DNA of 64,000 nt from Ancistrus triradiatus (taxonomy: Eukaryota; Chordata; Actinopteri; Siluriformes; Loricariidae): contig JAJAGP010000094.1 of NCBI GenBank assembly GCA_025084515.1, positions 558,001 through 622,000 of the forward strand, written 5' to 3'. This document shows, piece by piece, positions 12,583 to 23,949 of this stretch. Position numbers and translations under genes: made by a program. Under the pieces are notes generated by a model that saw nothing but the letters and a program-made list of their open reading frames with translations, did no database searches and was not told where the DNA came from. Position 1 is the stretch's first letter, and each line of letters begins with the position of its first letter.

Positions 12583-13916
12583 CAGTGGGGCAAAAAAGTA
12601 TTTAGTCAGCCACTGATTGTGCAAGTTCTCCTACTTTCCTCAATGCAGATCTCCTCTAGAGCAGTGATGCTTTGGGGCTGTCGCTGGGCAACACAGACTT
12701 TCATCTCCCTCCACAAATGTTCTATGGGGCTGAGGTCTGGAGACTGTCTAGGCCACTCCAGAACCTTGAAATGCTTTTAAGGAGCCACTCCTTCATTGCC
12801 CGAGCGGTGTGTTTGGGATCATTGTCATGCTGGAAGACCGAGCCACGTTCCATCTTCAATGCTCTCACTGATGGAAGGATGTTTTGGATTAAAATCTCAC
12901 GATCCATGGCCTCGTTCATTCTTCTCTTAACACGGATCAGTCGTCCTGTCCCCTTTGCAGAAAAACAGCCCCAAAGCATGATGTTTCCATCTCCATGCTT
13001 CACAGTAGGTATGGTGTTCTTGGGATGCAACTCAGCATTCTTCTTCCTCCAAACACAACGAGTTTTTACCAAAAAGTTCTACTTTGATTTCATCTGATCA
13101 CATGATATCCTCCCAATCCTCTTCTGGATCATCCATATGCTCTTTGGCAAACTTCAGACGGACCGGGACATGTACTGGCTTAAGCAGGGGGGCACGCCTG
13201 GCACTGTAGGATCTGAGTCCCTCTCGGTGTAGTGTGTTACTGATGGTAGCCTTTGTTACTTTAGTCCCAGCTCTCTGCAGGTCATTCATCAGGTCCCTTC
13301 ATGTAGTTCTGGGATTTTTGCTCACCGTTCTCATGATCATTTTGACCCCACAGGATGAGATCTTGCGTGGAGCCCCAGATCGAGGGAGATTATCAATGGT
13401 CTTGTATGTCTTCCATTTTCTTACATTTGCTCCCACAGTTGATTTATTCACAACCAAACCTGCTTGCCTATTGTGGATTCACTCTTCCCAGCCTGGTGCA
13501 GGTCTACAATTTTCTTCCTGATGTCCTTCGACAGCTCTTTGGTCTTGGCCATGGTTGAGTTTGGAGTCTGACTGTTTGAGGCTTTGGACAGGTGTCTTTT
13601 ATATTGATAACAAGGTCAAACCGCTGCCATTAATACAGGTAACGAGTGGAGGACAGAAGAGCTTCTTAAAGAAGAAGTTACAGGTCTGTGACAACCAGAA
13701 ATCTTGCTTATTTGTAGGTGACCAAATACTTATTTTCCACCATGATTTACAATTAAGTTATTTAAAAATCCTACAATGTGATTTTCTGGATTTTTTTTTC
13801 AGTTGGCCTCTCATAGTTGAAGTGTACCTATGATGAAAATTACAGACCTATCTCATCTTTCTAAGCAGGGGAACTTGCACAATCAGTGGATGACTAAATA
13901 CTTTTTTGTCCCACTG
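12583..13916 (-). mobile_element. Two-ended Tc1-like transposon, 1334 bp
   Basis: The left end CAGTGGGGCAAAAAAGTATT (12583) and the right end ATACTTTTTTGTCCCACTG (ending 13916) are inverted copies of about 45-50 bp. Both are flanked by TA (12581-12582 and 13917-13918), the Tc1/mariner target duplication. It is the best-bounded member of the family seen at 2231-3064. The internal gene is on the - strand and broken. The element sits in the large astrotactin intron in antisense orientation. Confidence 0.92.
12635..13552 (-). pseudogene. Tc1-family transposase pseudogene
   Basis: The start ATG at 13552 begins MAKTKELSKDIRKKIVDLHQ, the usual Tc1 N-terminus, and frame is lost shortly after by an added base near GKQV. 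Later blocks are NDLQRAGTKVTKATISNTLH, LKFAKEHMDDPEEDWEDI, TVKHGDGNIMLWGCF and HDNDPKHTA, the last holding the second catalytic Asp. The first catalytic block is split by another frame change, and a shift after KEWLL displaces the PIEHLW block that carries the final acidic residue. The C-terminus is deleted. No active enzyme can be made. Confidence 0.88.
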
Positions 13917-13939
13917 TATGTGCACTGCATACACTGTAC

Positions 13940-14540
13940 AAGTACAATGAAAGAGAGAGAAATGTAAAGGAAAAAACAACTTGTCTCAGTAAGGTGGTGG
14001 GCCATCATTAAACACCAGAATAGCTATCTGTTTACAGATTCTACAAGTCTGGAACTGTACAAAAAGGGATGGATGTTCTTCCAAACACATAATCTGTCAA
14101 TTAGTGTGTCTATCATGTCGGTCCAAAATCTTCCATGTGTTCAATTGGATTGAGATCTGGTGACTGTGAATGCCATAGCATGTGAATCAAATTATTTTTG
14201 TTCTTATAAAACCATTCAGAGACCCCCTCAAAATAAAGATCATTCAGAAAATATTTGTATTGATTTGCACTGACCCTTCAGTCTACGTTCACAAGTTGAC
14301 CCAATCCATGAATGTGAAATGCCAACACGTTACACCAGAGCCATCAGGCCTTCTCACTCATTCAGGTTTTTCCATATTTCTCACTTGATCCCTGATATAA
14401 ATATTATTTTTTTGCTATCATCTGGTGGCAAAAGGCCTGTTGGACCTCTCTCCTACTGCAATAAAAATCGGTTGATAGAAACTCACTTAAAGGTTCAGTA
14501 CTTGTTACTGGAAAAATATAATGAGCTCATAATTCAAAAA
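13940..14540 (-). mobile_element. Degraded Tc1-like relic
   Basis: On the + strand the reversed element reads ttcaattggattgagatctg, gaatgccatagcatgtgaat, aaccattcagagacccc and cattcagaaaatatttgtat. This order is typical of reversed transposase-proximal sequence in a common fish Tc1-like family. Many indels; terminal repeats were not located. Based on recalled family sequence. Confidence 0.45.
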
Positions 14541-14605
14541 CATTTTCATGTTTAAGATGAATGTAAATGAATTGCAGATTTTCTGTCCAATACAAAACAT
14601 ATCCT

Positions 14606-14800
14606 CGCACCTCGCAGCTCCAGGTCGATACCGACCTCAGACTACGTCTGTGTGGTGTTTGCATGTTTCCTCCCACATTCCAAAGACATACATTAGGTTA
14701 ACTGATTATACTAAACTGGAATGACGAGTAAGTATGACTAGTTTCAATATAACCTTGTGTCTGCTGTTAAATAGCCATTGATGCTGAGAACAACGTTAAA
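14606..14800 (+). repeat. Old copy of SINE-like repeat, family 2 (3' part)
   Basis: The sequence ctgtgtggtgtttgcatg, tttcctcccacattccaaag, acatacattaggttaactga is a diverged collinear match to the reverse of 58400-58520. It lacks a clean tRNA-like head. Confidence 0.45.
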
Positions 14801-14809
14801 TAAACAAAC

Positions 14810-15395
14810 AAACCTTTTTCTTATTATCAGGCAATTTGCCATATTAAAACAATGTATCAAAGGGTAGGCATACTTTCTATGGAAGAAAATCCCTATAAGC
14901 AATCTCAATTAATCCCAAATTGATTATATTAAGGACAAGCCCACTATACAAAGTTTGGACCAGCTTACACTACAGTGAGTCCCACTGACATGGATCCTTT
15001 TCAAAGCTGGGCTAATGTTTATACCTCAGATTACAAGTAAAAAAGGGTGATCTGTATGTACATTCCTCTCTGAACCAGTCAGTGGTGTCATTGGTGGAAG
15101 TTATTTACGTTGCCTTCCACTAGATGGAGATATTATTCAACTTTGTGTTTAAAGCTTGAAAGCTAGACATCTGTCTCAACCATCTTTCATTCATCCTGGT
15201 CTTTCTGGCGTTACAGCCCACGTGATTTAGCCATTTAGATGTGCTCTGTATCTCGGATTATCAGAAGTACATTTCAGTACTACCAGAGAAGGCAGGATGA
15301 TATATTTCCTAAATGACCTTTGACTGTGTGATGCAGTTATTTAATCACAATTACTCAAATTAAATAAAAGAAATATCATCAGCACATCAATTTTA
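14810..15395. other. Intron sequence, nothing recognised
   Basis: AT-rich, no supported exon, terminal repeat or SINE box on either strand. Confidence 0.4.
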
Positions 15396-15399
15396 GTTG

Positions 15400-15510
15400 A
15401 TGTGGCAGAAGCAGAAATCCTGTCTGAAGCATCTTTGTGATGTTGCTGAATGCTTGCTGTTCTCTGTTTTTAAGTGCACCCTATAGATATAGATATAGGG
15501 TTTATATATA

Positions 15511-15593
<83 letters not shown>

Positions 15594-15766
15594 ATTGATG
15601 GGGTTTAGGTCAGGGAGACATATTAAGTACAGATAAATTCTGAAATGTAATTTTTCACTCAAATTGTTATGCTGATATATGATTTGTAGTGAATCATTGT
15701 GTTAAAATCAAGAAAAATGCAAACAGAAGCATTTTCACTAGTGGTCTTAGACTTTTGCCCCCACTA
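15400..15766 (-). mobile_element. Tc1-like terminal fragment split by a (TA)n(TG)n tract
   Basis: The right end is tcactagtggtcttagactt, then ttgcccccacta at 15766. It matches in reverse the left end at 53968 (cagtggggccaaaagtatga, ggccactagtgaaaatgct). The left part (15411-15480) shares sequence with 7008-7054. A microsatellite occupies 15511-15592. No transposase is readable. Confidence 0.5.
15511..15592. repeat. (TA)n(TG)n microsatellite
   Basis: TA repeats cover about 15511-15572, then TG repeats to about 15592. Long poly-Ile-Tyr frames through it are artefacts. Confidence 0.95.
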
Positions 15767-15779
15767 TATATTAATTGCA

Positions 15780-16420
15780 GGAAGCATTATGGAAAATTCA
15801 TGATATCATAATTATGTGTCCATGTATGAATCTTTCATATTAACATTTGCTCTCTCTACATGAAACAGGGTATTTAACTAGTATGGAAATGCTTGACCAG
15901 GAAAGAGCGATTACTAAAGTATTTACTATAATCCCAAAATGTTTATTTGTTCACACATGCACTATCACACAGAATCTGTCATCCATACCTTTGTGTAGAT
16001 GTGTGTGCATTCAGTTCATTTCCAGTTCACAATTGTTCAGTTCATCATGTCTGGACTAGAACCTGGCCCACCCAAATACACACATGCTTCAGTAACCCTC
16101 TATACAGTTAAATGGTGGAGGCTAATCTGTTGTATATGGTATACTTTGGAACTTTTAGTCACCTGGGTGATGACGTAAGGTATGGATGAAATTTTAAAAT
16201 CCCAGACCATTTGAAATTGGATGCCATTGTTTAAACTTAAAAAGAATGTATAAGCATTATTGTATGACTCAATACCCAATATGACTCAATCATTTTGTTC
16301 CTGATCTAGTTGAGTACAGATCAACTAGATCGTATATGTCTCTAGATATGTCAACTAGATTGTATATGATCGTATATTTTCAAGACTGTATATGTCTTGC
16401 AAACACATCTCAGATCTCAT
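15780..16420. other. Intron sequence before the second visible astrotactin exon
   Basis: Unassigned AT-rich sequence. A short local duplication around 16310-16380 (gttgagtacagatcaactag, tagatcgtatatgtctctag, gattgtatatgatcgtatat) is the only structure noted. Confidence 0.4.
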
Positions 16421-16432
16421 ATCTCCCTACAG

Positions 16433-16533
16433 GTTCAGACTCTGGGCCGTGGACAACACAGGCAGGCGTTCCAGCCCCAGTGAGATCACCATCAAAACTC
16501 CCTGCCCTGCAGTGGACGACGTGAAAGCACAAG
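16433..16533 (+). CDS. astn1: Astrotactin exon, end of fibronectin III domain (part 2)
   Basis: Acceptor tctccctacag before 16433; donor CAAG followed by gtaaca. The 101 bases (1 + 33 codons + 1) encode FRLWAVDNTGRRSSPSEITI and KTPCPAVDDVKAQ. The RLWAVDN-G-SSPSE pattern is the F-G strand region of a fibronectin III domain and continues directly from the preceding exon. The following linker carries one cysteine. Confidence 0.85.
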
Positions 16534-16744
16534 GTAACATCTAACAGTCGCTATGCACTTCCAGTGTTAAATGCACTGCAGTTCAACATAGTGCATTAAG
16601 ATATTATCCTTTATGCATTCATGTGTGTTTATGTCTGAAAGCATGCAGACTTGATTACTCTTTAACATTTTACGACGTTTAAGGGTTTGGTTCAGTCATG
16701 CTTTTGAGTTGTGTGTGGCTACAAGAAATATATAGAGGCTGTGA

Positions 16745-17594
16745 TTTCTGCCATGGCATAATTGTTGGTGCCAGGCGAGCTGGATTGAGTATTTCCCCTA
16801 GAGCCTGTTGATCTCCTGGGATTTTCACACACAAGAGGCTCTAGAGTTTAGTCACAATGGTGAAAGACAAAACATCTAGTTGGCAAAAACTTTGTGGATG
16901 GAACACCTTGTCGATGAGAGAGGACAACACAGAATGGCCAGACTGGTTGAAGCTGACAGAAAGTATACAGTAACTCAGATAACCCCTCTATACAACTGTG
17001 ATAAGTAGGAAAGCATGTCAGAATGCTTATAACGCATCATACCTTGAGGCAAATGGGCTACAAGAGCAGAAGGCCATGTTGGGTTTCACTTTTTCAGCCA
17101 AGAACAGAAAGCCGAGACTGCAGTGGTCACAGGCTCACTAAAGCAGGACATGTGGTGACAGGAAAAATGTAGCCTGGTCTGATACACAGGTGGTCAAGGC
17201 ACACAGATGGTGGAGTCAGAATTTGGCATCAACAGTATGAATCCATGGAGCCATGTTGATGGTGGTGGTGTAACGGTGTGGGGAAAACCCATCAATCACT
17301 GCTTAAATGCCACAGCCTATTTGAGTATCATTGCTGACCATGTGCCTCCCTTCGTGACCACAAGTTACCAAGTTTCTAATGCCTACTTCCTGTATAATAA
17401 TGCATCATGCCACAAAGCAAAAGTCATCTCAAGCTGGTTTCATGACGATGTGTACAGTGTTCTTCAATGGCGATCCCAGCCACTGGATCTGAGTCTAATA
17501 CAACACTTCTGAGATGTGATAGAATGGGATAGTCGCAGCATGAAAGTGCACTCAAACAATCAAGGAGTGTTCCTAATAAAGTGCTCAGTGAGTG
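16745..17594 (+). mobile_element. Tc1-like transposon relic (AATAAAGTG...GAGTG terminus)
   Basis: From attgttggtgccaggcgagc (about 16761) to cctaataaagtgctcagtga and gtg at 17594, with TA behind, this is a common fish Tc1-like element in sense to the host gene. A reversed fragment of the same family occupies 63745-64000. A frame at 17207-17512 retains VDGGGVTVWG, YLSIIADHV and the NNASCHKA block, where the usual catalytic Asp context has become NN. The left terminal repeat is weak. Confidence 0.78.
17207..17512 (+). pseudogene. Transposase C-terminal pseudogene of the 16745 element
   Basis: About 100 codons stay open. The HVDGGGVTVWG and HVPPFVTTSYQ segments and ASCHKA resemble the catalytic half of this Tc1-like transposase. 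The second catalytic Asp is replaced (YNNASC), and the final D/E region PLDLSLIQHF is altered (usual pattern NPIEH). The N-terminal half is out of frame upstream. Confidence 0.65.
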
Positions 17595-17731
17595 TAGATG
17601 TAATCCTAAATATGCAGATCCTTTAGTAAGTCACCAGAAAATGTAAAGATTGCCCAGACATTTGTATTGTGAAAATGTGTAAAGGTTTTGTAAGACCCTA
17701 TGACATATGTTCAATACAATCGTTCTTTCAG

Positions 17732-17915
17732 AAATTGCTGACAAAATCTACAACTTGTTCAATGGCTACACAAGTGGGAAGGAGCAGCAGACAGCCTACA
17801 ACACACTGATGGATGTGGGCTCACCCACACTGCATCGTGTCCTCTACCATTACAACCAGCGCTACGAGAGCTTTGGAGAGTTTACCTGGCGCTGTGAGGA
17901 TGAGCTGGGTCCCAG
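17732..17915 (+). CDS. astn1: Astrotactin exon, C-terminal domain (part 1)
   Basis: Acceptor ttctttcag before 17732; donor CCCAG followed by gtgtga. The 184 bases (2 + 60 codons + 2) encode EIADKIYNLFNGYTSGKEQQ, the TAYNTLMDVGSPTLHRVLYH block and YNQRYESFGEFTWRCEDELG. This is one of the most conserved parts of astrotactins, in the C-terminal domain described as annexin-like in ASTN2. No frame damage is visible. Confidence 0.9.
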
Positions 17916-17929
17916 GTGTGACGTGCTCA

Positions 17930-20390
17930 ATCTCATTCCTTTACTTTCTCTCTCATTTGTGAATCATGCCCTCTGTAGATTATGTTAACCTTAGATCTAT
18001 AACAATATAAACTCAGATATTTGGGAGTCTCTTCCCTCTGTTTTAACATGAAACTCATTATTATTTTTAAACCATAGCCAATTGAAATACATTATAAACA
18101 TGAGTAATTCTGCTAGAGTTAAAAAGGATGGAGCTGTATTTATTTTCAATCTAGCATCAATTAGCTTTTGGCTGACCATAGAGCTAGTCATGTGTTTGAC
18201 GTATAACTCACATGTTTCCATGTCAATGTACAGTAAAGGCCCCATATTAATTAACTGTCTTTGCAAATGGGTTAACTTTGAGCACATTCTGCTTCACACT
18301 GCATGATAAATATGCTTATATTTTAGGATTTAAAAAAGGAGGATTTTACATTAAATCTCCAACAAAAGGTAGTTTATCAGTGATTAGTTTTTACTACAAA
18401 TTACCCTAAAGGCCTCCTTAAAGAAGTACCACCAGCTGGAAACCCCTCCTAATCTGTGGACTTAATAAAGATGATCTCTGCAGACACCTTCCCCAAAGAA
18501 ACCTTTTTTTGTTTTGAGTTTTCCAAGTCACCCGTGCCTATTACAAACAGAACGGACCATTAAATGTAATTTTCATCAGCTAATCATAACAGCAAATAAT
18601 ATTCACCCAGGCAGCTACACACCAAACACAAAACCATGGTTTAGAGTAATAAGGACAATTGATGAGTATCTTTAGACGACGTCATTACACTTTCTTTTTT
18701 CTGTCTCAGAATTTCAATTGTGGGACTTTCTGTCTCCTGCCACCCCTAACACCATGAAAATGAATGTCTTTCCATTAAATTGCACCTCTCCATCATTACT
18801 GTGGAACTGTTTTTCACAAATAGCCTGATTTGCTATAAACGTCCTGTTTTTATAGATCATTTTGCTTACCACAGGGAGATGAACTCTAATCCTCAAGATT
18901 CCAACTGGAATGATGAATGCTGGATGGTAGTGCTTTATGACACAGATTGGTGTCTCAAATATTCCTTAGTAGGATGACATGCTCCCAGTAGTGAGTCTGC
19001 CAACCTGAGAAAGACTAATAAAGTAGGATCATCACTGGTGTCATGTTTGGTATTCTTTTGCCACTGTGGGAATCAGTGGAATGCAGCTTATTGGTCAATC
19101 CCAGGCGAGTGGATATGAGGGAGGTAGAAACAGAGTGAGAAAGAAATAAAAAGAGGGAAATCCTGGCAGTGTGCAAGAGGTTAAGAAAGTACTTTGGAAA
19201 TGACAGGCCATTTTCCCCTTCCATACATGCTGGGATTTATGGTGACAACCGTTGCTATTTGGAGAGAGAAATGTAAGTTCATGAAAAATTAAAGCATAAC
19301 AAACCACAACGTTTCTGTCTTAAACAAATAAACATCAAAAGTCTGGCAACTACTGAAATGTGGCAAGATAGTAGAAACATATTCAAAAGAATGAAATAGA
19401 TGAGAACATAGCTGTACCATATATGCTAGCTTTTCTGATATTGTTAAAATCCTATCTTAAAAAAAATTATGTCATGGTAGCCAGAGGAAATAGTGAGACT
19501 AGACACTCAATATGAACACTGACTATCACTAGGAACTGAAAAGTTCCTCTCTATACATCTAATGTGCTCGAACAGGGGCACCCAGTAGAAACAGTAAGAC
19601 AAAATGTTAGTCTGATATGTTTGAAAAGCAAGAGTTGCTTTATAAAAGCAAAATCACTCAGTACATAAATATGTCCTTTTCCCTGAGCCTACCCAGAAGC
19701 TTTGTTGGTTGCTGGCACACTGGGTTTCAGTATTTATACTGTAGAATGTTAAGCTTCTGGTTTTAGCTGACAGATAAAATTAAACCATTTTCAGGAATGA
19801 GACACTCTTTCCATGCTCTTGCTATCACATATCAGTCACTTGTCTTTTTCAAGAAGGTCTAAACATCCTAATGTCCTGTGTAGACCAGTTTTTCCAGGAT
19901 CCTGGAAATGTTTTGGATTCTAATCGGTGTTGATTCGCTTATGAAATTGTTTTGCATTTCAACTGAATGTCTGTATTTCAATATGTGATAACTATAAGCC
20001 ACGAATGATTTAAACAGGACATAATCTTAAGAGTCCTGTAGGAAATAATCTACAGGTTTCTTTTTTTGTCTCCTTTCATGTATCTCATGTTCAGTGTATT
20101 AGGCCTCTGTGTTGTATTGTATTAATCTCCCTCCATTTATGATTTGGCAGCAGCCAGAGCTTCACTCTTTTACTATTTCTCAGTTCTGCTCTACTTTTGG
20201 TTCAAATAATGGTATAAAATTGAATAATGGTTCAAACCTGGGCCAGGAACATTGTGTGTCAAATTCTAATTATCTAATATTAACCTGAAATATATCACCT
20301 ATGATAATGCCAACTTTTCCATCAGGATTTTAAGGGGGAGATGTAGTTGCCTTTGAGCAATTTACTGATGATCTAATATTGAATCTTTTG
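17930..20390. other. Last astrotactin intron; candidate conserved block 18690-18960
   Basis: No transposon ends or SINE boxes were found here, unusual for this window. The stretch around 18710-18900 has balanced composition without simple repeats and may be constrained, but this is inference. Reading frames on both strands are short and lack domain-like sequence. Confidence 0.35.
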
Positions 20391-20405
20391 TGTGTGGGTT
20401 GACAG

Positions 20406-20643
20406 GAAAGCAGGCCTGATTCTGTCACAGCTTGATGACCTTAGTGGTTGGTGCCGAGGGCTGCTTCAGGAGCCCAAGATTGGTCTGCGTAGAGCGTCAC
20501 TTAAGTTCCTGGCGTGCCGTTATTCAGACACCTTGGCATTCAGTTTCAGCTGGACGGAGCTTGGTCAAGACCTGCGCAAGTCCTGTGATGAACAAATGCT
20601 GCCTGTGATGTACAATGACTATGGAGAACCTAAAGAACTCTGA
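20406..20643 (+). CDS. astn1: Astrotactin terminal coding exon with stop
   Basis: Acceptor gtgggttgacag before 20406; stop TGA at 20641-20643. The 78 residues begin KAGLILSQLDDLSGWCRGLL and continue QEPKIGLRRASLKFLACRYS. They end DLRKSCDEQMLPVMYNDYGE and PKEL. The YNDYG-x-x-K-E end is the expected astrotactin C-terminus. The stretch DTLAFSFSW replaces the IKPYGLDW-like segment of mammalian proteins as I recall them, a local divergence. The codon AG+G restores Arg across the intron. Confidence 0.9.
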
Positions 20644-20994
20644 ACATCTTCCAGGACTATAGCGTCCTGAGCAGGATTCTCCTCCTTCAGTCTGCTTCTT
20701 TGGGACTTTGGTTCAGGAATTGTCCTACAGCAACTAATTTAAATGTTCCTCCCGCATTAGTAGAATTAAACTTTGCTTGTTATTAGTTGATCAACCACTC
20801 AATCCTTCTGGTACTTACACAGTGGTGTGCTGGATCTACAAGATGAGAATTTTAATGGGATATAAAACACAAATCAACAATGCTCTATAGCAATATTTAA
20901 CAAGTATTTTCATCATCCTCCCTTTGTAAATGTAGCATGAGTTATCTGTTAAGAATTTCATTGACAGATGAGAGGCTAGAACACAGGTATATAC

Positions 20995-21000
20995 AATAAA
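20995..21000 (+). promoter_or_regulatory. Candidate poly(A) signal for astrotactin
   Basis: AATAAA (within atatacaataaaactg) lies about 350 bases after the stop codon and before the next transposon, so it is the nearest plausible 3' end signal. A shorter or longer 3' UTR is possible. Confidence 0.45.
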
Positions 21001-21009
21001 ACTGTGTTA

Positions 21010-21890
21010 AAATTACCCTTCTTGCAAAGTGCTAATGTTCCAGCCATATACACTACATGTAATGTCCACCAAAATTTCTAGTTTACCAAAAATGTTATTT
21101 GGAGTGCTGATTTTGATGATTAGGAGGTAATTAATTCTACAACAATTATAGGTCATTCATTTCTTGGTTAGCAGTGTTAACTTTGTAGAAGCAGTGCACA
21201 CTATTCAATGTCCAATCTGAACTTTGCAGATGTCTTTGTTGATCCAGCATGCTTAAGGAACATAAACAAAGGATATTTTGACGCTATTTACACTTTGCAT
21301 TAGCTTGCATTTTTGGTGATCAGATCACAGACAGATTTAAACAGTCTGTACATTGCAATCTCCCTATACTACACATAATGAATGTACTCAGAAATTATCT
21401 TCATGAACTCTACTAGTGCTCTTCTATTGCAATTGCTGCAAACATGGTTTGTCATAGTTTATGTTGTCTCCCAACAGGCCATTATCATAGACGACCCCTT
21501 TCTTAAAAGACGGTACATAAGCACAAATAAGCACTGATATACAAATGCATAGCATCACACATATATTCATGTACAGGACTAATGATATATTATCAGTGCT
21601 TAGATAAAATGCTGACCAGAGTGAACGTAAACATAAAAGGTCAAAATGAGATTGTTATGCACGAAGTTCAATACAGATGCAGACTACATGTTAATGCAAG
21701 GTGTAAATGTGCCCAACGATTCTGTTGGAACTGTTTTATTTCAGCTGAAGGAGAGAACAGCCAGTTGGTCCATTGTGTTGTGTCTGGGTTAAAAAACGCA
21801 GTTAATGACTTTTTTCCATTATATCTGCAACAGAGCAGCATTTGTACATTTTTGTGAATGTGAATTTTTGTACATTTAAAAGGCTAGTTG
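21010..21890. other. Intergenic sequence, nothing recognised
   Basis: Between the candidate astrotactin 3' end and a Tc1 copy. A + strand frame of 91 codons (21582-21857) shows no recognisable motif and is not supported as a gene. Confidence 0.4.
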
Positions 21891-21900
21891 TTTCTATATA

Positions 21901-23266
21901 CAGTGATATTTGAAAGTTTATAAACCCATTAGTATTTTAGATATTTCTGTATAAATATGGCCAAAACATTATCAGATGTCCTAAAAGTACATAAAGAGAA
22001 CCAGATTGCACATACGAGACACACATATTATACTTGCCCATTGACTTATTGAGGAAAAGAATCTAATATTACCCATGAGTGCCAAAACCACTTGAACCTT
22101 TGTTTTCAGCATATGGTGTGTCCCTCTTGTGTGGCAATAACTGCAACTAAATGTTTCCAGTAATTGTTTCTCAGCAATATTTGGAAGTATTTTAGCCCAT
22201 TCAACTAGAACAGTTTAAACTCTGGATTGTTTCCTTACATAAACTGTTTGCTTCAGGTCATTTAACAAATTGTTTTATTGGATTGGGATCAGAACTTTGA
22301 CTTGGTCATTCCAAAACATTATATTATTCTTCTTTAACTTCTTTAACTGTTCTTTGGTAGAACGACTTGTGTACTTAGGGTCATTGTCTTGCTGCATGAC
22401 CCCGAGATTTAGTTTACAGACAGATGTCCTGACATTATCCTTTAGAATTTGCCAGTATAATTCCATAAATCATTGTTGCACCAGTAATGGAAAGCTGTGC
22501 TTGCCCAGATACAGCAAAACAGGCCTAAACTATGATACTACCACTACCACTGATGGGATAATGTTCTTATGCTGGAATGCTGTGTTTTTACATTTACATA
22601 TGGTCATTTACCAGATGCTCTTATCCAGAGTAACCTACAACTGTTACACTTGTATCATTCATGCAACTGTGGCTTATGGGCCTTACTCAAGGACTGAACA
22701 GCAGTAGCTGTATTTTTGTATCATCTGTCCACAAAAATGCAGATGAGCAGAAATGTTTTTTTTTGGATAACAGTGGCTTTCTCCTTGCAACCCTGCCATG
22801 CACACCCTTGTTATTCAGCGATGGTGGGTTGTTATCTTATTTCTTCGGCCAAATCATCATGAAATTCCTTCTGTTAAAAGTCTGCCTGAATGTGAATTGG
22901 TTGAGTCCAAACCGTTTAGAGATGGCTTGTAAGCTTCTGAGGTCTCAGCATTCCCCAGAAATGTCCTTTGTGCCATAATACATTTCCATACAGTATATAA
23001 GCTTGTAAGCTTGTATTGTAAAGAACAGACTTTTCTTTCAACAACAACAGCGCACCCATCCCCACCTGATCACATCAATGTAATATTGGATCATTTTCCT
23101 CAATAAGTAAATGGTCATGTATAATATTTTTGTCAGATTTATTTAATTGGGTTTTCTTTATCTGTTTTTGAGACCTTATGTGAAAATCTGATTGTTTAAG
23201 GTATGTCTATACTGATGCAGACATAGAAAAAATTCTGAAGGATTCACAAACTTTCAAGCACCACTG
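21901..23266 (-). mobile_element. Tc1-like family A copy with a nested SINE
   Basis: Left end CAGTGATATTTGAAAGTTTA at 21901 (TA at 21899-21900); right end ctttcaagcaccactg at 23266 (TA behind). On the - strand, 22466-22275 reads ILKDNVRTSV and VMQQDNDPKYTSRSTKEQL, the block with the second catalytic Asp. The transposase is fragmented by indels and by the SINE at 22588-22710. Divergence at the left end (GATATTTG for GGTGCTTG) indicates an old copy. Confidence 0.88.
22588..22710 (-). repeat. tRNA-derived SINE, family 1, truncated, inside a Tc1 copy
   Basis: Tail-first on the + strand: tacatttacatatggtcatt, ccagatgctcttatccagag, taacctacaactgttac, then gggccttactcaaggactga. Flanking transposase sequence resumes at about 22711, so insertion post-dates the Tc1 copy. 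The tRNA-like head is missing. Confidence 0.6.
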
Positions 23267-23279
23267 TATAGTAAATTGT

Positions 23280-23740
23280 GATTTGTGCAAATAAAGAATA
23301 CAAACTGTATTGCAAATATTATTTTTCTTTTCCAAAAAATTAACCTTCTTGTTGTGCAAAAATCTATGTATGTAGTTTATATTGATATGGGAAACCTATC
23401 AATCATGTAACTCCTAAGAAATTGCAAATGTTTATGTTGATAAAGCAGACTGAATGTGTATTAAAACTAAAATGACTGGTGTATTTGAAATTATACATCT
23501 CCTAGAGTTTGGAGATCTGCTTCTGAACTGTTTATAGTAAACTGCAGTATCTCATTAATATTTCTGACTTTGTTTATCAAAGGTGCCCCATAACTAATAT
23601 AATCTTGGCATTTGTCAGTTTCATATGTAAGAGCTTGAAAGTGCATGACGTCATAACATTTCTAAATATCAACATCAGAAATTAAACCAGTGAAATTATA
23701 ATAAAACTTAATTCTGTATGATACCATGGTCATAGTACAT
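23280..23740. other. Intergenic sequence, nothing recognised
   Basis: AT-rich, no feature supported on either strand. Confidence 0.4.
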
Positions 23741-23752
23741 ACTTGTCTCTGA

Positions 23753-23797
23753 ATATATATCTATATATATATATAATATTATATGTATATATATATA

Positions 23798-23843
<46 letters not shown>

Positions 23844-23888
23844 TATATTTGTGTGTATGGGTGTGTGTGTGTGTGTGTGTGGTGGTGT

Positions 23889-23915
<27 letters not shown>
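23753..23915. repeat. Interrupted (TA)n then (TG)n microsatellite
   Basis: TA-rich repeats run from about 23753 to 23848. TG repeats follow in two blocks, 23850-23880 and 23890-23915, split by ggtggtgttc. Open frames on both strands across it are repeat artefacts. Confidence 0.93.
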
Positions 23916-23919
<4 letters not shown>

Positions 23920-23949
23920 AAAACAACCTCATACATGTTTTTTTTTTTA

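Larger units (their letters stand above)
8562..20643 (+). other. astn1: astn1-like gene, 3' part (four coding exons, 656 coding bases)
   Basis: Coding exons at 8562-8694, 16433-16533, 17732-17915 and 20406-20643 join without frame errors to give about 218 C-terminal residues ending in a TGA. The product matches the C-terminus of astrotactins: RCLEPDTTY, RLWAVDNTG, the IADKIYNLFNGYTSGKEQQT block, the RVLYHYNQRYESFGEFTW block and KAGLILSQL. Astrotactins are membrane glycoproteins in neurons; ASTN1 supports neuron-glia adhesion during migration and ASTN2 regulates its trafficking. The choice of astn1 over astn2 rests mainly on the neighbour being pappa2-like. The upstream exons (signal/TM region, EGF, MACPF) are outside the window. 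Introns are 7.7, 1.2 and 2.5 kb. Confidence 0.82.
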
